Shown here one piece after another: positions 48,530-60,200 of a stretch of 64,000 nt of DNA. This DNA is from Deuterostichococcus epilithicus. Its lineage: Eukaryota; Chlorophyta; Trebouxiophyceae; Prasiolales; Stichococcaceae. The notes beneath the pieces are model-generated. The model was not told where the DNA came from. It did no database searches and saw only the letters and a list, made by a program, of their open reading frames with translations. Numbering within the stretch: position 1 is the stretch's first letter; each line of letters opens with the position of its first letter. Both the position numbers and the translations under genes were made by a program. The stretch covers positions 744,001 to 808,000 of the forward strand of contig JAVTLE010000013.1 in assembly GCA_033439295.1 (NCBI GenBank). Reading direction: 5' to 3'.

Positions 48530-51500
48530 AGGCCGGCATGCTGCAGGCTGGCATGCGAGCCGCCGAGCGCCGAGCTCAGGTTGGGATGCGACCCAGCGGC
48601 ACCCAGCGGAAGATCGCCCATTGAGCCGCGCTGCAGCGGGAAGAAAGCGCTGGCCGTGTCGATCTCACTTGTGTGCACTCATTGTTTGTATGTGCACCCA
48701 GTAACTGATTGCACGTTTGGATGGCTGCAGGCCACACACAAAGAAAGATTGCCGTGCGGACATGTCAGTGCACTGCGGCAGGCAAGCACTGTCGCAGACA
48801 CTTGCAGGAGGAACCGGCAACGCGGCCCACCTGGCTCAGGGAGCCCAGCAGCCCCTGGCCGCGCGACACGTCAAATGCATTGGCCGGCAGCGGCTGCTGC
48901 AGCTGCGCGGCGGCTGCCACCTGCTGCGCCGCAGCGGCCTGCTGCAGCTGCACCTGCTGCATCTGCGCCGCCTGCAGCGCCCGCATCTGCGCCTGCTGCT
49001 GCAGGGCCGCCTGCTGCTGCTGCAGCGCCGCCTGCTGCTGCAGCAGCGCGGTCGACAGGTTGGGGTGGCTCGCAAACTGGGGAAACTGGCGGCCGAGGCC
49101 GCCGGCCCCCTGCTGCCCTGCCAGCGACGCCGCCGCCAGCTGTGGGTCCACCATACCCGCCTGTGCCTGCACATCACGTGGGGCAGCATTGTCGACCAGG
49201 TTTCCTCTGGGTAACATTTCAGGGCTGCGACACCAGCCTTGCCCCCCTCCCCCCAACCACCACGCAGCTGCAGCCTGCTGATGCGTCTCTGTGCAGATGC
49301 TTGAGCCTGCCCAGCCCAATGGAACACGTTGCAGGGGCAGCCGCCTTGGTCCATCGCTGTGCGTCGCTGTGCACCGCCAGGCTGGCCCTGTTTGTACGCG
49401 TTGCTCGATCGTGATGCTTCATGGCCGGCACCAGACGGAAGGCCGCTCTGCGCTGCGATCCATCTCCCTCCCGATGCTACCATTTCGTCGGTTGGTCACA
49501 GATGCCGGTGAGAGCAGCCGGCTGTCAGCTCATCTCACCGCGAGGCCGGCCAGGTCAGGGTGGGAGGCGTAGGGGTTCATGTCTGAGTAGGCAGCAGAGA
49601 GGGAGTGCAGGTCCGCATGGCTGAAGGCGCGCGCGTCCAGGCCGTACCCCCCGCCCCGCTCGCCCAGCCGCAGCCCCGCCAGCGAGCTGCGCAGCGGCGC
49701 CGTCGCGTCGCCCTGCACGAGTGAGGAGCGGGCCAGTGGCAGGGAGCGCAGAGCCAGCGGTCACGCGGACGCTGCCACACGTGGGGGGCGGCGTCGACGT
49801 GCATGCTGCGCCAGGCAGGATGCCGCCCGGGGAGAATGGGTCCAAAGGTAGAACCGCCCGGAGAGGGGGGCTGCCCCCGAGGCAGTGGGTGAGGCAGCGC
49901 CGCCGGCGCCAGGAAGTGAAGCACAGCCGTGGACTGACCAGCTATGGACAAGCCGAGTCAAGTGCGACAGGAATTCGACAGTGTCAAGAATGCGTGCAGT
50001 GCGAGACCCTAAATCCTAAGCCCTACACCCCACCTGCTGGGCGCGCTGCTGCATGAGGCGGTCCTGCGCCCACAGGGCCTCCTTCTCCGGCTTGCTCATG
50101 CGCTTGTACTGCGCCGCCAGCACCCGGTCGTAGTGTATGTTGTTGGGGTTCAGCCGGTTGCTCAGGTTCACTGCCGGCATCGCCGCATCGTCCTGAAACG
50201 ACACACAGTAGGGTGGGTCAAGGTGCAGGGTGCAGTCACGTGAGGCCAGGCGGAAACTGTGGTTGACACATGCACAAGGTGCCCCACGGCAGGAGCCGGG
50301 GCGGCGTTCAGACGATCTGCTCCGAGCCCCAGCGGAGCGCCGCCCACCAGCAGCAGGCGGACCTCCTGCTAGCCATGCTCAGGACGTGCGCTGGGCAGGC
50401 GCCACAGGCTGAGTGGGCGCAGGCTCACAGCCTCGACGACAGCATGCCATCGTGGGAAGAGGAGTCACCGAGGAGTCGTCGGAGGCGGAGGGCTCCGGGC
50501 GCGGGACGCCGCCGCGCCAGGGCTCGGCGCTGGCGGCGCCCTGGCCCCTGNCGGGGGCGCCGTGCGGCGGGTGCGGGTGGTGCGGCGGGTGGTGCTGGCC
50601 GGGGGGACCCGGCGAGGCGCGGTCCAGCACGAAGCGCACCGCGAGCGGCTTGCTGCCTGCGAGCTCGGGGCCGGTGTTCATCATCAGGTTTTGAATTAGG
50701 ATCGCCACTGCGCCGTGACACGGGCACATGCCATGAAGTGGGTTGCACTGCCCCTGACACCGAGCACATGTACGTTCAGTAGCTGTGCGCTCGTCCACAA
50801 GCAGCTTTTGGGTCGCGACACCATGTTGAGCGCCCTGGGGTGCAGGGACGGCACCTGTCAAGCTTGGGATGAAAGCGCCATTCAGCGCCCGCTGCGCGCT
50901 GGCCGCGGCACTCGGGTCTCGGAAGACTATGTGCACCTCGGGCGGCTGCCCGGGGCCGGCCCGCACCTGCGGCGGTCAATGCCCAAGATTGAGACATGTG
51001 TCGGGGCAGATTGAAAGGACGCCGGAGCTGGGAGCACAACTCTGTGCTGAGGTCCGACGGACACTGGCCTCGTCAAATGACTGCACCCCGACAATTCACC
51101 CCCAGACAACCTCGAGCGCACGAGCAGCTGGTGGCGCCCAAGCCGCACTGTAGTTCAAACATGAATGGCAGGCACCCGCATGTGGAGCCTTGAGGGAGGC
51201 TGCTCTTGCTCGGGTGTTAAATCTCGAAATCGTGGCTCTGTGTGATTCTTGCGAGATGCACAGCAAGGCGTACCGACTCCAGGGCGCCATACTGGCCGAA
51301 GGCGAGGTCGATGGCGGTGCGGTTGACACCAGGGAGCAGGTTGCCCAGCGCCAGGTGCCTCGTCGGCGCCGGCTGCGCGGCAATCGAAATGTGGAGTGCA
51401 CCATAACTGAAAGCCTTCCCAACAGCAGCGGCTGAGTGCACTATGGTTGACTGCCTCCACGACGGCAGCGGCTGCGGCAGCAGGGGTGTCAACAAGCAAC

Positions 51501-54500
51501 CCTAAACCCAAAACCCACCTGCGGCGAGCCGTCGCGCCGCGGGGGCGCGGTGCCGGGACTGCCGTGGCCGGCCTGCGGAGGGTGGCCGGGGGAGTTGCGG
51601 CGCTGCGGCTGCTCCTGCTCGTGCGCGGGCGCGAACAGGGTCAGCAGGGCAAGGCGCGCGGGCCGTCTACATTCACACTGCCTGCCAGGGCAAGGCTGTG
51701 CAGCTGCTGGCGACACTGCAGCCCCGAGGTCCAGGACGGACTCTCTGCAACACCTGCAACCTGAGGATGACTGCCGGCGAAGCATGCAGGTGTGCGAATG
51801 GCCATGCGACAGCGGCTCGGGCACGACGATCACCTTGTCAGGCTTGTAGCGCATCTTCAGCGGGCGGGACCCGGTGAGCAGTGGCTCGGGACGGTTGTTC
51901 TTGGCCGCGACCGCCCTCACAGCATCATCCACCTGCGGGCAGAGAGCAGACAGCTGCGGTCCAGCGCTGGGACGGGCCAGGTGAATGGCACTGCACGACT
52001 GCTCCGCGAGCTGCTATTGATTCCGGACATCTGCAAGGCATTTGCCACGCCAGGCGTCCCCCCTCGCAGTCTGCCGCCACCTGCAGTCATGGGCCAAGGT
52101 CCTGCCCCAGTCTGCGGAGCCATCGGTTCACGCGCAGCGCGCTGCGAAACCCGGCAGCAAGGCGCACCCGCTCGAAGACGACGATGGCGTAGCCGAGCGG
52201 GCCGATGCGCGCGGGGAAGGCGGCGGCGTCGACGACGGGGCCGAACGGCTCGAAGGCGGTCCGCACGCTGGGCGCCGTCACCTGGTTGCTGATGTTCCCC
52301 AGCCACAGGCGCGCAGACGGCACATGCGCCGCATCCGTCTCGGACCGGTGCCTGCAGATGTTGTGGGGGATGACGGTTTGACGGCGTGAGAGGGACGCCA
52401 GCTGTCAGCCTGAGCGTCATTTGGTACAGGGTCGGAGCCAGCGCTCGAGAAAGGGCCGCGGAGTCGAGGAGCTGGGCTGATGTGCTACCGCAGCGCATCT
52501 GCGCGCCATCAATGGCATGCATGCGAAGCTGAACAAAGCGCGGCAGCATGAAGAAAGGCAACAATGTGTAAAAGTTGGTCAGGCACAGGTCAGTGGCTGC
52601 AGTGCACGACTGGGCTGCACCCGCTGGAGCCCGCCGAGGCAGGGCGCAGCAGCCGCGCATTCCGCGCCGCCGGCCGGAATTTCACGATGAACGGCCGCTG
52701 CCCGGTCAGCACCGGCACCTGCACACGTGCATTGCAATGCAGATCAGGCCGCCGGGTAGGTCCCTGTTCATGCTTTTGGCCTCACACCACGCGTGTGCCA
52801 TTGCCCAGGCTGGGTGGGCGGCCCGGGCCGATGCTGCAAACTGTGACGCGGCGCAAAAAGCAAATGCGCTGCCTTTCGGGAACCCAGCCATCAACACAAC
52901 TGTATGCGCACATCCAAACCATCACACGTAATGGCATGTTTGGTCATAGCGACTAGGTCCGGACGGGCAACAGAGGTACATCGCCAAACCCGAAACCCTT
53001 TGACAAACCACACCCACCTGCTGGCCGTCCAGCAGCTCGAAGGCGCGGCACGCGGGCTGCACCGAGCGGAAGCTGAGGAAGGCGAAGGGGGCGCCGTCAA
53101 AGGTGGTCACGTCCTCCAGGGGCCCAAACGCCTGCGCCACGTTGACGAGCGTGCCGCGATCCGCATCGCCGGCCAGGTTGCCCACCCACAGGTGGCGGCT
53201 CACCTGGTCCGCCTCCTGCAGCTGTTGAGCGGCAGCGTAGACACCCTCAGACCGAACTAAAGTGTGTGGAGTGTCATGTTGAGGGACAGCAGATCAAGGA
53301 GGCTGCCCGCCCACAGTGCGGTGGCTAGCAGCCGTTTCTAGCGGTGAGCGCCCACGGGCCGGGCGGCGCCATCGGCATGACGAAGCGCAAGAAGAGAGAC
53401 AGGTCGCAGGCGGCGACCTGGCTGGGCCAGGGAAGGAGCAGGGGAAGGGGCGCGCACCTCGGCATGGATGGCGTCCGGCGCGCAGCCGCCCTGCTCGTCC
53501 GCCGCCACGCATCGGCCCTCCTGGATCCACGCGTGCAGCAGCCGCCTGTCCAGCCGCGCCCAGGGGAAGGTGTCCTCATGGTGCAGGTCCCCCGCGGCGG
53601 AGGGCGGCCGGGCTTCCGGGGCAGACGCCGGCCGGGCGCCCGCGGCGGACTGCGGGCGTGGCCCCAGCGGCGACGGGTGGTGCGGCGGGTGGTGCCCCTC
53701 GTGGTGGTGGCCGTGGCCGTCGCCGCCGGCGCCGCCGTGCAGGTGGTGCAGGTAGCCATGCGAGCCGTGGCTGCTGCTGCCGCTGCCCTGGCTGCTGTAG
53801 GCGGGGCTGCCCTGGCCGCCGTGCGGCTGGCCGCCGAGCCCCGGGAGCCGCCGTGCACGCCGCCGNGGCCGCCGTGCGCGCCGCCCTGCTGCAGGCCCGG
53901 CGGCAGGTGAAGCTGGCCGCCGTCGCCGTGCGCCGGCGGCAACAGGTGTCCCTGGCTGCCAGCGCTGCTCATCTGCTGCAGCAGGTTTGCGGTGCTGCTC
54001 ATCTGCTCCAGGTTGTGGTTGCTGCCCAACTGCCCCAGATTGTTGCTGCCGCCCATGAGCAGATTGGCGGTGCTGCCCAGCTGCTGCAAGTTGCTGCTGC
54101 TGCCGAGTTGCTGCAGATTGCTGCTGCTGCCGAGCTGCTGCAGATTGCTGCTGCTGCCGAACTGCTGCAGGTTGCTGCTGCTGCCGAACTGCTGCAGGTT
54201 GCTGCTGCTGCCCAGCTGTTGCAGGTTGCTGCTGCTGCCGCCAAATTGCTGCTGCTGCTGCGGTGGCGACGCGGTGGGGTCCATTGCCGGCGGCCGCTGC
54301 ATGATGGCCGCTATCTCGGCGCCCGCGTGCGCTGAATCTGTGGCCCCGCCACCCCGTGCCTGCTGGCTGGGCACTCCTCGGAAGGCGGCGAGGGCAGCCG
54401 CCTGCTGTGATGACAGCGGCTCGCTGGCCAGCGGCTGCTGATGCTCCGGCTGCTGCTGCTGGCTCGGCAGCTCGGCGGCCTGTGACCGACCGAGTATCGT

Positions 54501-54863
54501 GATCATTGCGGCAGGATGAGTGCACATGCGGCGGCACCGTGAGCCGCATGGGACGCCCCTCCTCGTCACAGCAACACTGTGAACAGCAGCCGTGTGCGGA
54601 AGCGTTGAGAGGGCATTTATGTCGTGCATCCACTACCACAATCACGCAAGCAAAGAAGAATTGAGGCTCCCATCCGGGGGAGGGCGCACCTCATCGGCGC
54701 GCTGGTGGCTGAGCGCCTGGATTTCCTCATGGCTGGCGTTCCAGATGTCGTTGCCGCCCATACTATGGAGGCTGGCCGTCGAGGAGTTGCGCGGCATGCG
54801 CGAGGCCGCCATCAGGTCCGACAGGGCGTCGTGCTGCAAAGCGGCCTGGCGAGCATCGCTCAT
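47145..54863 (-). CDS. Triple-RRM, Gln-rich protein with C-terminal U-box (predicted RNA-binding E3 ligase)
   Basis: Read on the minus strand from ATG 54863 (MSDARQAALQHDALSDLM). Exon 54690-54863 is followed by a long Gln/Ser/Gly/His-rich exon (54479-53458) with about seven 9-residue GSSSNLQQL repeats. RRM1 is in 53215-53018 (SRHLWVGNLAGDADRGTLVN; FAFLSFRSVQPACRAFELL). RRM2 is near 52355-51850 (RLWLGNISNQVTAPSVRTAF; LGYAIVVFERVDDAVRAVAA). RRM3 is near 51370-50640 (RHLALGNLLPGVNRTAIDLA; PPEVHIVFRDPSAAASAQRA). The RRM order and linkers resemble plant FPA/spen-type proteins, but no SPOC domain is seen. After long disordered exons with polyQ, 47759-47545 leads through PQVPQDLLDPLTQ to a U-box in 47330-47145 (ELMVDPVIAADGVTYNRSTI, SRWLL, NEPLRMFVQQYL). 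The introns I checked keep phase across the join, supporting one gene. Single Ns lie at 48056, 50551 and 53866, the last where the frame slips by one. Confidence 0.82.
48490..48528. repeat. (CTG)13 microsatellite coding polyglutamine
   Basis: Thirteen perfect CTG units; on the minus strand, in the frame of the RRM-U-box gene, they code for 13 glutamines. Being uninterrupted, the tract is probably length-variable. Confidence 0.9.
54046..54242. repeat. Coding minisatellite, 27-nt unit
   Basis: About seven tandem 27-nt units code on the minus strand for GSSSNLQQL/F in the RRM-U-box protein. The central units differ at one to three positions. The outer copies towards 54046 are more diverged (GSTANLLMG, GSNNLGQL). 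Confidence 0.9.
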
Positions 54864-55455
54864 CCTGAGTCACACAATGTACCACTCCTGTGAGCGCAGT
54901 CGTGGAAGCTGTGATACGATCCCATCAACGAGTTGATGCATTGACACACAACAGGAGGTGTTCAGCAACACGGATTGTGCCCAACAGCAGCACCTGGACG
55001 GTGACGTGCCACCGGCTTTTCCGAAACACCCGGCGCCGAAAGGTTGCGTTGCAGTCGCAGGCAGGATTTTTGTGGTTCAAATATTGCTTGAGATGTTTAC
55101 AAACGACGGTCGCGGCTGGGTCTGGCGCTGCACTCCCAAGCCGAGCAGGCGTACAACAGAGGGTGCAGCCGAAGCCGAAATGGGACAGCGATCATGCAGA
55201 AGCTCTGTTCTCGTTGCTCTGCACAAACCTCACAGCATGTGACAGCATGCGTTGTGATGGAGGCGGAAAGTTGTGTGGTGTGGCCGTCAGCATGCAGTTT
55301 CGCCCGAGCGACGCCTAGCCCAATTGGCAATTGGCCAATTACGCAATTGGCCATTGTCCAGCGCAGGATAGCTGAAAAAGCTGCGAGGGAGCGGTTTGTT
55401 GCATCTGTGTCTGGGGCGCACGCAATGTGTGCAGCGCATCCCAGGTACCTGCGTG
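54864..55455. promoter_or_regulatory. Divergent promoter region, RRM-U-box gene (-) and Nudix gene (+)
   Basis: Both flanking genes start here and point outward. Within it, 55318-55357 is a cluster of CCAATTGG/CAATTGG elements on both strands, about 100-140 nt upstream of the Nudix ATG. This is a candidate CCAAT-box (NF-Y-type) control region. Confidence 0.55.
55318..55357. promoter_or_regulatory. CCAAT/CAATTGG cluster
   Basis: Four closely spaced CAATTGG/CCAATT elements, including the palindrome AATTGGCCAATT, in an otherwise GC-rich divergent promoter. Confidence 0.6.
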
Positions 55456-56728
55456 ATGCTGGGTCGACGGTCTGCGGCTGGCGCCGTGCGCGGAGTCCTG
55501 CGGCTCCAGAGTCCCAGCTGGCAGCATGCTAATTCACAACAGACGGTTGCGCACGCCAGCAGCGATTCCTCTGACAGGAGTTTCCCCACAGCACCGAGGG
55601 TGGGAATAGGAGCCGTCGTGCTGCGGCGCAGCCCCGATGCGGACGCGACCGAGGTGATCCTTGGCGACATGCATGGCGGCAGCCGCTCGGATGCGCCCAA
55701 GGTGCACCGTGCAGCGCTCGAGTGGGCGAGCTCAATATCAACTCTAGCTCTCAGTGGAATCGGTTCGCATGCGGCGTAGGTGCTGCTGATAAGGAGGGCC
55801 AAGCCGCCCAATGTTGGGTACTGGTCATTCCCGGGCGGCGGACTGGAGCTGGGTGGGTGTTTCGCAGAGCTGGGCTCTGACAGCTGCAGCGGCAACCAGC
55901 TGATGCACCGGCATTATTTCTCGGCCAAGGCGGTCAACCATCCTCCTCAGCATGTGTACCCTGAGGCGGACGTGCATGGTGCAGGGGAGAGGATCGTAGA
56001 CTGCGCTGTCAGGGAGGTTAGGGAAGAGACCGGAGTTGAGCTGGCCGATTGTGGCGCCGCACCCGACGGTGCGGCCACGCTGCATTGCTGCGGATGTTTT
56101 TGCATCTTGAGATGGAACGCTTGACGTGGTGTCGAGACACCACCCCTGTTCATGGACCCCCTGCGCGTTTGTGGCGGTGAGTCTCCTCCCTGGCGACCCC
56201 AGCAGGCCTGTACGGCAGGAGGCCATGCACACTGGTGAGCCCCGTGCCTTTCGCTGCGGCAGACGTTATAGCGCCTGCTGCGGAGCGGCCAGACGACATC
56301 GAGTTCCACTATGCCATCATCGAGGTGAAGCTGCACCACAGCTGAGGGGTCGCGCATGTGTGCTTGTGCATGTTTATTGAGCGGCGTGCAGCGGCGCCTC
56401 CAAACCTCAAGGATCCCATCACCATTGCGAGGGCGCTGGCATGCAGGTGGCAGCCACCCCAAAGGACCCGCGTGCGGAGCTTCAGCCACGCAGCGATGTC
56501 AGTGACGCACAATGGTTTGCCATCGACACGCTGCCAAGTCTCGAGAGTGAGTGCCCGCAGCAGCGCGTTTCATTGCACGGCTGGACACGAATTCCCTCCA
56601 AGTTGCAAGTGTTCCAACAAGCGTGTGCCCAGAAGGCGCTGCTGATGCCATGTGCGTCTGCAGGGTTGACTGTAAATTGCGCGAGCATAGCGGCTGAGGC
56701 CGCCATAAGGTTTGACGTTCCTGCTTGA
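55456..56728 (+). CDS. Nudix hydrolase with putative organelle-targeting leader
   Basis: Nudix enzymes cleave nucleoside diphosphates linked to another moiety; the exact substrate cannot be told here. Six exons join in frame to 193 residues: 55456-55653, 55780-55852, 55985-56068, 56263-56324, 56447-56546, 56664-56728. The leader (MLGRRSAAGAVRGVLRLQSP) is rich in Arg/Ala/Ser, lacks acids at first and suits mitochondrial or plastid import. The fold starts VGIGAVVLRRS. The Nudix box is complete across an intron: GGLELG joined to ERIVDCAVREVREETGVEL, matching G-x5-E-x7-R-E-V-x-E-E-x-G-V. Later exons give IEFHYAIIE and VSDAQWFAIDTLPSLE, as in the ADP-sugar/NADH/MutT-like fold. The ATG at 55456 is chosen because the frame is open from it through the first exon; an upstream in-frame ATG at 55396 is possible. 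Confidence 0.9.
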
Positions 56729-57285
56729 GGACTCCCAGTTGGCATCCATGATGCCTGCGCTATACGGTGTAGGGCCTCGCAATCCCGTTCACATCAGCTG
56801 CGAAGGTAATGGCACTGGCTACGACATGCCAATTTGACCTGACCTGACCTGACCTCACCAATGCAATGTCTGACCTGGATGTGGAATGGACGGCATCTTT
56901 CTTATTGAAGAGTCTCGGTGATGTGGTGGCGTGCAACGTGCAGAACAGCAATCCCCTAGGTGCGCAAGCCTTGACAACAACTCGTAGGGGAGAAAGCGTG
57001 AACAAGTACCTTCTGAGTGGCATTGGCTGTACTCTGTGAAAGTTTAGCCTAAGGCTTACGATTGGCACATGTCGCCGGTTTTGTCTGTACGACGAGGGCT
57101 CATTAAGGAAAGGCTGCGGCATCTTTGCAACTGCAGTCCACACAGTCAGGACACACCTGGCTTGGCGCCCAAGACTGCACCCGCCACCAAACGCATTCGA
57201 AATAGCCAGTGTGTCAACCAAAGACCAAACAACAGCCCACTGATCCAACATCTGCAATGGCCGACAAGCAATGGCAGGACGCTCG
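56729..57285. other. Convergent 3' region with a TGACC repeat
   Basis: Presumed 3' UTRs of the Nudix gene and the ankyrin gene. Four tandem GACCT units lie at 56835-56856. Nothing else recognised. Confidence 0.5.
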
Positions 57286-60200
57286 TCAAAACATGCGGTT
57301 GCCCTGCTGCGCAAAAGCAGAGCTGTGGGCCACCGAGCCCGCACCAATCTGGCCCATCAGATCGTTGGACAGCAGGCCAGTCGCCGAGTTGTCTTGCTGC
57401 TCCAGCAACTGCGGCGGCAGACCAAAGTTGCTCTGCTGCTGCTGCTGCTGCTGCTGCGGCAGCGAGTCTGCAAACGACGAGAATGCGGAGGCCGACCCAA
57501 AGCCGCCATTGCCTGTATCGCTGTTGCCGCCAAAACCCTGGCCCAGCTGCGGCTGCTTGGCGGCAGCGCCACTCCCAAAGCCGCCAAATGCGCCGCCGCC
57601 AGACAGCAGCGCTTGCTGCTGCGCAAAGGCGCGTGCAATGCCGGGCTGCGCCAGCTGCGCATGCATGAAGCTGCTTCCTGCTGCCTGCGGGTCCAGGAAG
57701 CTGGAAGCACCAGAAGCGCTCGGCACAAAGCTGACGGCCGACGCGGAGAAGTCGGAAGGCGCCGAGCTGACTGCAAACCCCCCGGATGCGGCAAGGCCGC
57801 CCGAGTCAGGCCCCGCGCCGCCAAAGCTGTTTGTGAGCGACGGCGGCGCCACGCCGCCGGGATTGCCGCCGCTTCCGCCGCCTAAGCTCGCCTGCCGCTC
57901 CGGCAGGCCTGCGGCCGCCAGGCCGCCGCCCAGGGAGCTGCGGCGCTGCGCATACTGCTGTGGCAAAGGTAGCGTTGCCGAATGTTGCTGCTGTGCCGCG
58001 GATGCCGCCGGCGGCGCGCCCCACAGCAATTGCGGTAGCGACGAGAGCGGCTGCACCAAGCCCCCTTCCAGTGACGCCCGCGACAGCATGCTGAGGCCAA
58101 AGGCGTCCCCCGCCAAGAATGCCCCCGGCACCTGCTGCGGCACCGCCGCGGCCTGCTGCGCGGCGCTGACTGAAAAGCCCAGACCGCTGGCCGATTGCTG
58201 GCCAAAAGGGTCGTGGCGATAGGTGCCGCCGCCGCCGCTGCCGGTCTGGCTGAAGGCCGCGCTGCCAGGCTGGCTGCCAAAGGCAGACGCCGACCTGCGC
58301 CGCGAGAGTGGACTGCATCATGCGGCAGCCTACTGCTTGTTGGCTTCGGGCAGACAAGCAGCAGCTGTGGCTTCTTGAGACGAGCAGTCACTGGTCCGCA
58401 GCATTCATGATCACAGCGACCTGCGACTGTGACGACAGATGCATCTGCGGCACGCACCTGCTGCCGCCGTCCAAGGCAAAGCTGGACGAGCGGCGGGCCG
58501 TGGATATCGCGGGCGGCGCGGACTTTGCGGGGCCCTCGTCATCGAACAGCGAGGAGATGATGTCGACTGGCGGCTGGTCGTCTCGCGGCGGGGAGGGCAC
58601 CCTCTGCGGCGGCAGCAGCTGCGCAAACCCCGGCGGCGGGCCCCGCACCGCCGCCGGCGACNGCGGCTGCTGCTGCGACTGCTGCACCGCTGGCTGCAGC
58701 GCCTGCGGCAGCGGCGGCTGCGCCCGCTGCGGCAGCTGCTGCGCCGGCGGCGGCGCCGAGAAGCCGGCCAGCGAGAAGCCGGGCGGGGCGCCCGGCGCTG
58801 CATTCCTGACCGCGGGCGGCGCTGGCTGCCCGGCGGCAAACTGCTGCATGCCGAGGCCGCTGCTGGCGGGCGCGGCACATGCGTACAGCGCCGCGTCGAG
58901 CTGCTGCTGCCCCTGCTGCTGCGGCAGCGCCTGCTGCTGCGCAAAACCCTGCCCTGCCGACAGGCCACGGCCGTGCTGCGGCAGCTGCGGCGCCGCCGGC
59001 AGGGCGCCAAACGATTGCCCCCCGCCCGGCTGGCTGGNTGCGGGCAGCCACGACGAGGCTGGCTGGCCGGCGGGCTGCGCCGTGGAAGCGGCTGCGTCGA
59101 AGGAAGCTCGCCGCATATGTGGCGCGGGCGCCACGACCGGGTCGCCGCTGGACAGGTCGTTGCCGCCACCGGCATCTGGCGCCAGCGCGCCTGCCGGCTC
59201 GGACAGCACGAACTGGCCGTAGCCGTTCGCCTTCGGCTGCGCCTGCAGCGGACGCACCGGCGGCTGCGGCTGCTGCGGCGGCGGCTGTAGCGGCGACGGC
59301 TCAACAGGCGCTGAAGGGGGGCTGGGGCCGCCGCGCCGAGCTGGCGATGGCGGCTGCGAGTGCTGCTGCCGCCGCCCCCGCCGGCCCTGCTCTGTCGCCT
59401 GCTGCTCGGCCGGGGTCGGCTGTGACGCCGCGTCTGGCGGCAGCGGCTGNTGCTGCTGCCGGCTTGCGCCGCCGCGCCCGCGCCGCTGGCGGCCCTCTGT
59501 CACTGGAGCCGCGGCTGCGCCCTGCGGCTGCTGCTGGTTGTGCTGCTGCTGGTGCTGCGAGGCGCCGCCGCGGCCGCGGCTGCCGCGTCGACTGGGCGAA
59601 GCCGGGGGCGCTGGTTGCTGGACATCTGCCGAGTGCGCCTTTTTCGGAGAGGACGGCACCTGCGGCTGCTGCGGCGGCGGCGGCGGCTGCGCCGGCGGCG
59701 CCTGCCAGGCACCTGGCATGCTGCGGCTGCCCGTCCGAGGCGGCGGCGCATATGGCGCCTTGGCCTGTAGACATACAGCAGAGTGCGTTCTTGAGCCCTT
59801 CTCGATGACGGTCAGATGGACTGCCATGGAGTATTGCAGACAAGATAGAACAGCTTGTGATGCGTCGATCAGCAAATGGTCCTCAGAGGCAGGCCCACCT
59901 TGGCTGCTGCCGGCGACCCAGGCTGCGGCGACTGAGCAGCCGCCTCTGCCGTGCGCGGCTTTGGCGGCAGGCAGTGCGTCTCGGACATCGCCGACCGGCC
60001 GCCGGCGCCCGCGTCTGCCGCTGCCGTGCCGCCGCCTCCGCTGGGCGCTGGTGCGGTCGCCGCCGACTTGTCGGCCTCGGACGGCTCCAGCACCGATGCC
60101 AGGCGCTTCCGCACCTTCTTGGCATACTTGGCGCCAACTGCCAGCTCCACTGCAGCATTGATGACCTGGTCCAGCTCCTCTGCAGCCATCAAAGTGCTGG

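Noticed and set aside
53316-54335. Long plus-strand frame opposite the minisatellite
   Set aside because: Leu/Leu/Pro repeats are the antisense reading of the GSSSNLQQL repeat; no splice or family support.
58308-59290. Cys/Gly-rich plus-strand frames that look like metal-binding protein
   Set aside because: They are the antisense of the Gln/Ala/Pro-rich ankyrin-gene exon; TGC/GGC runs are the complement of GCA/GCC.
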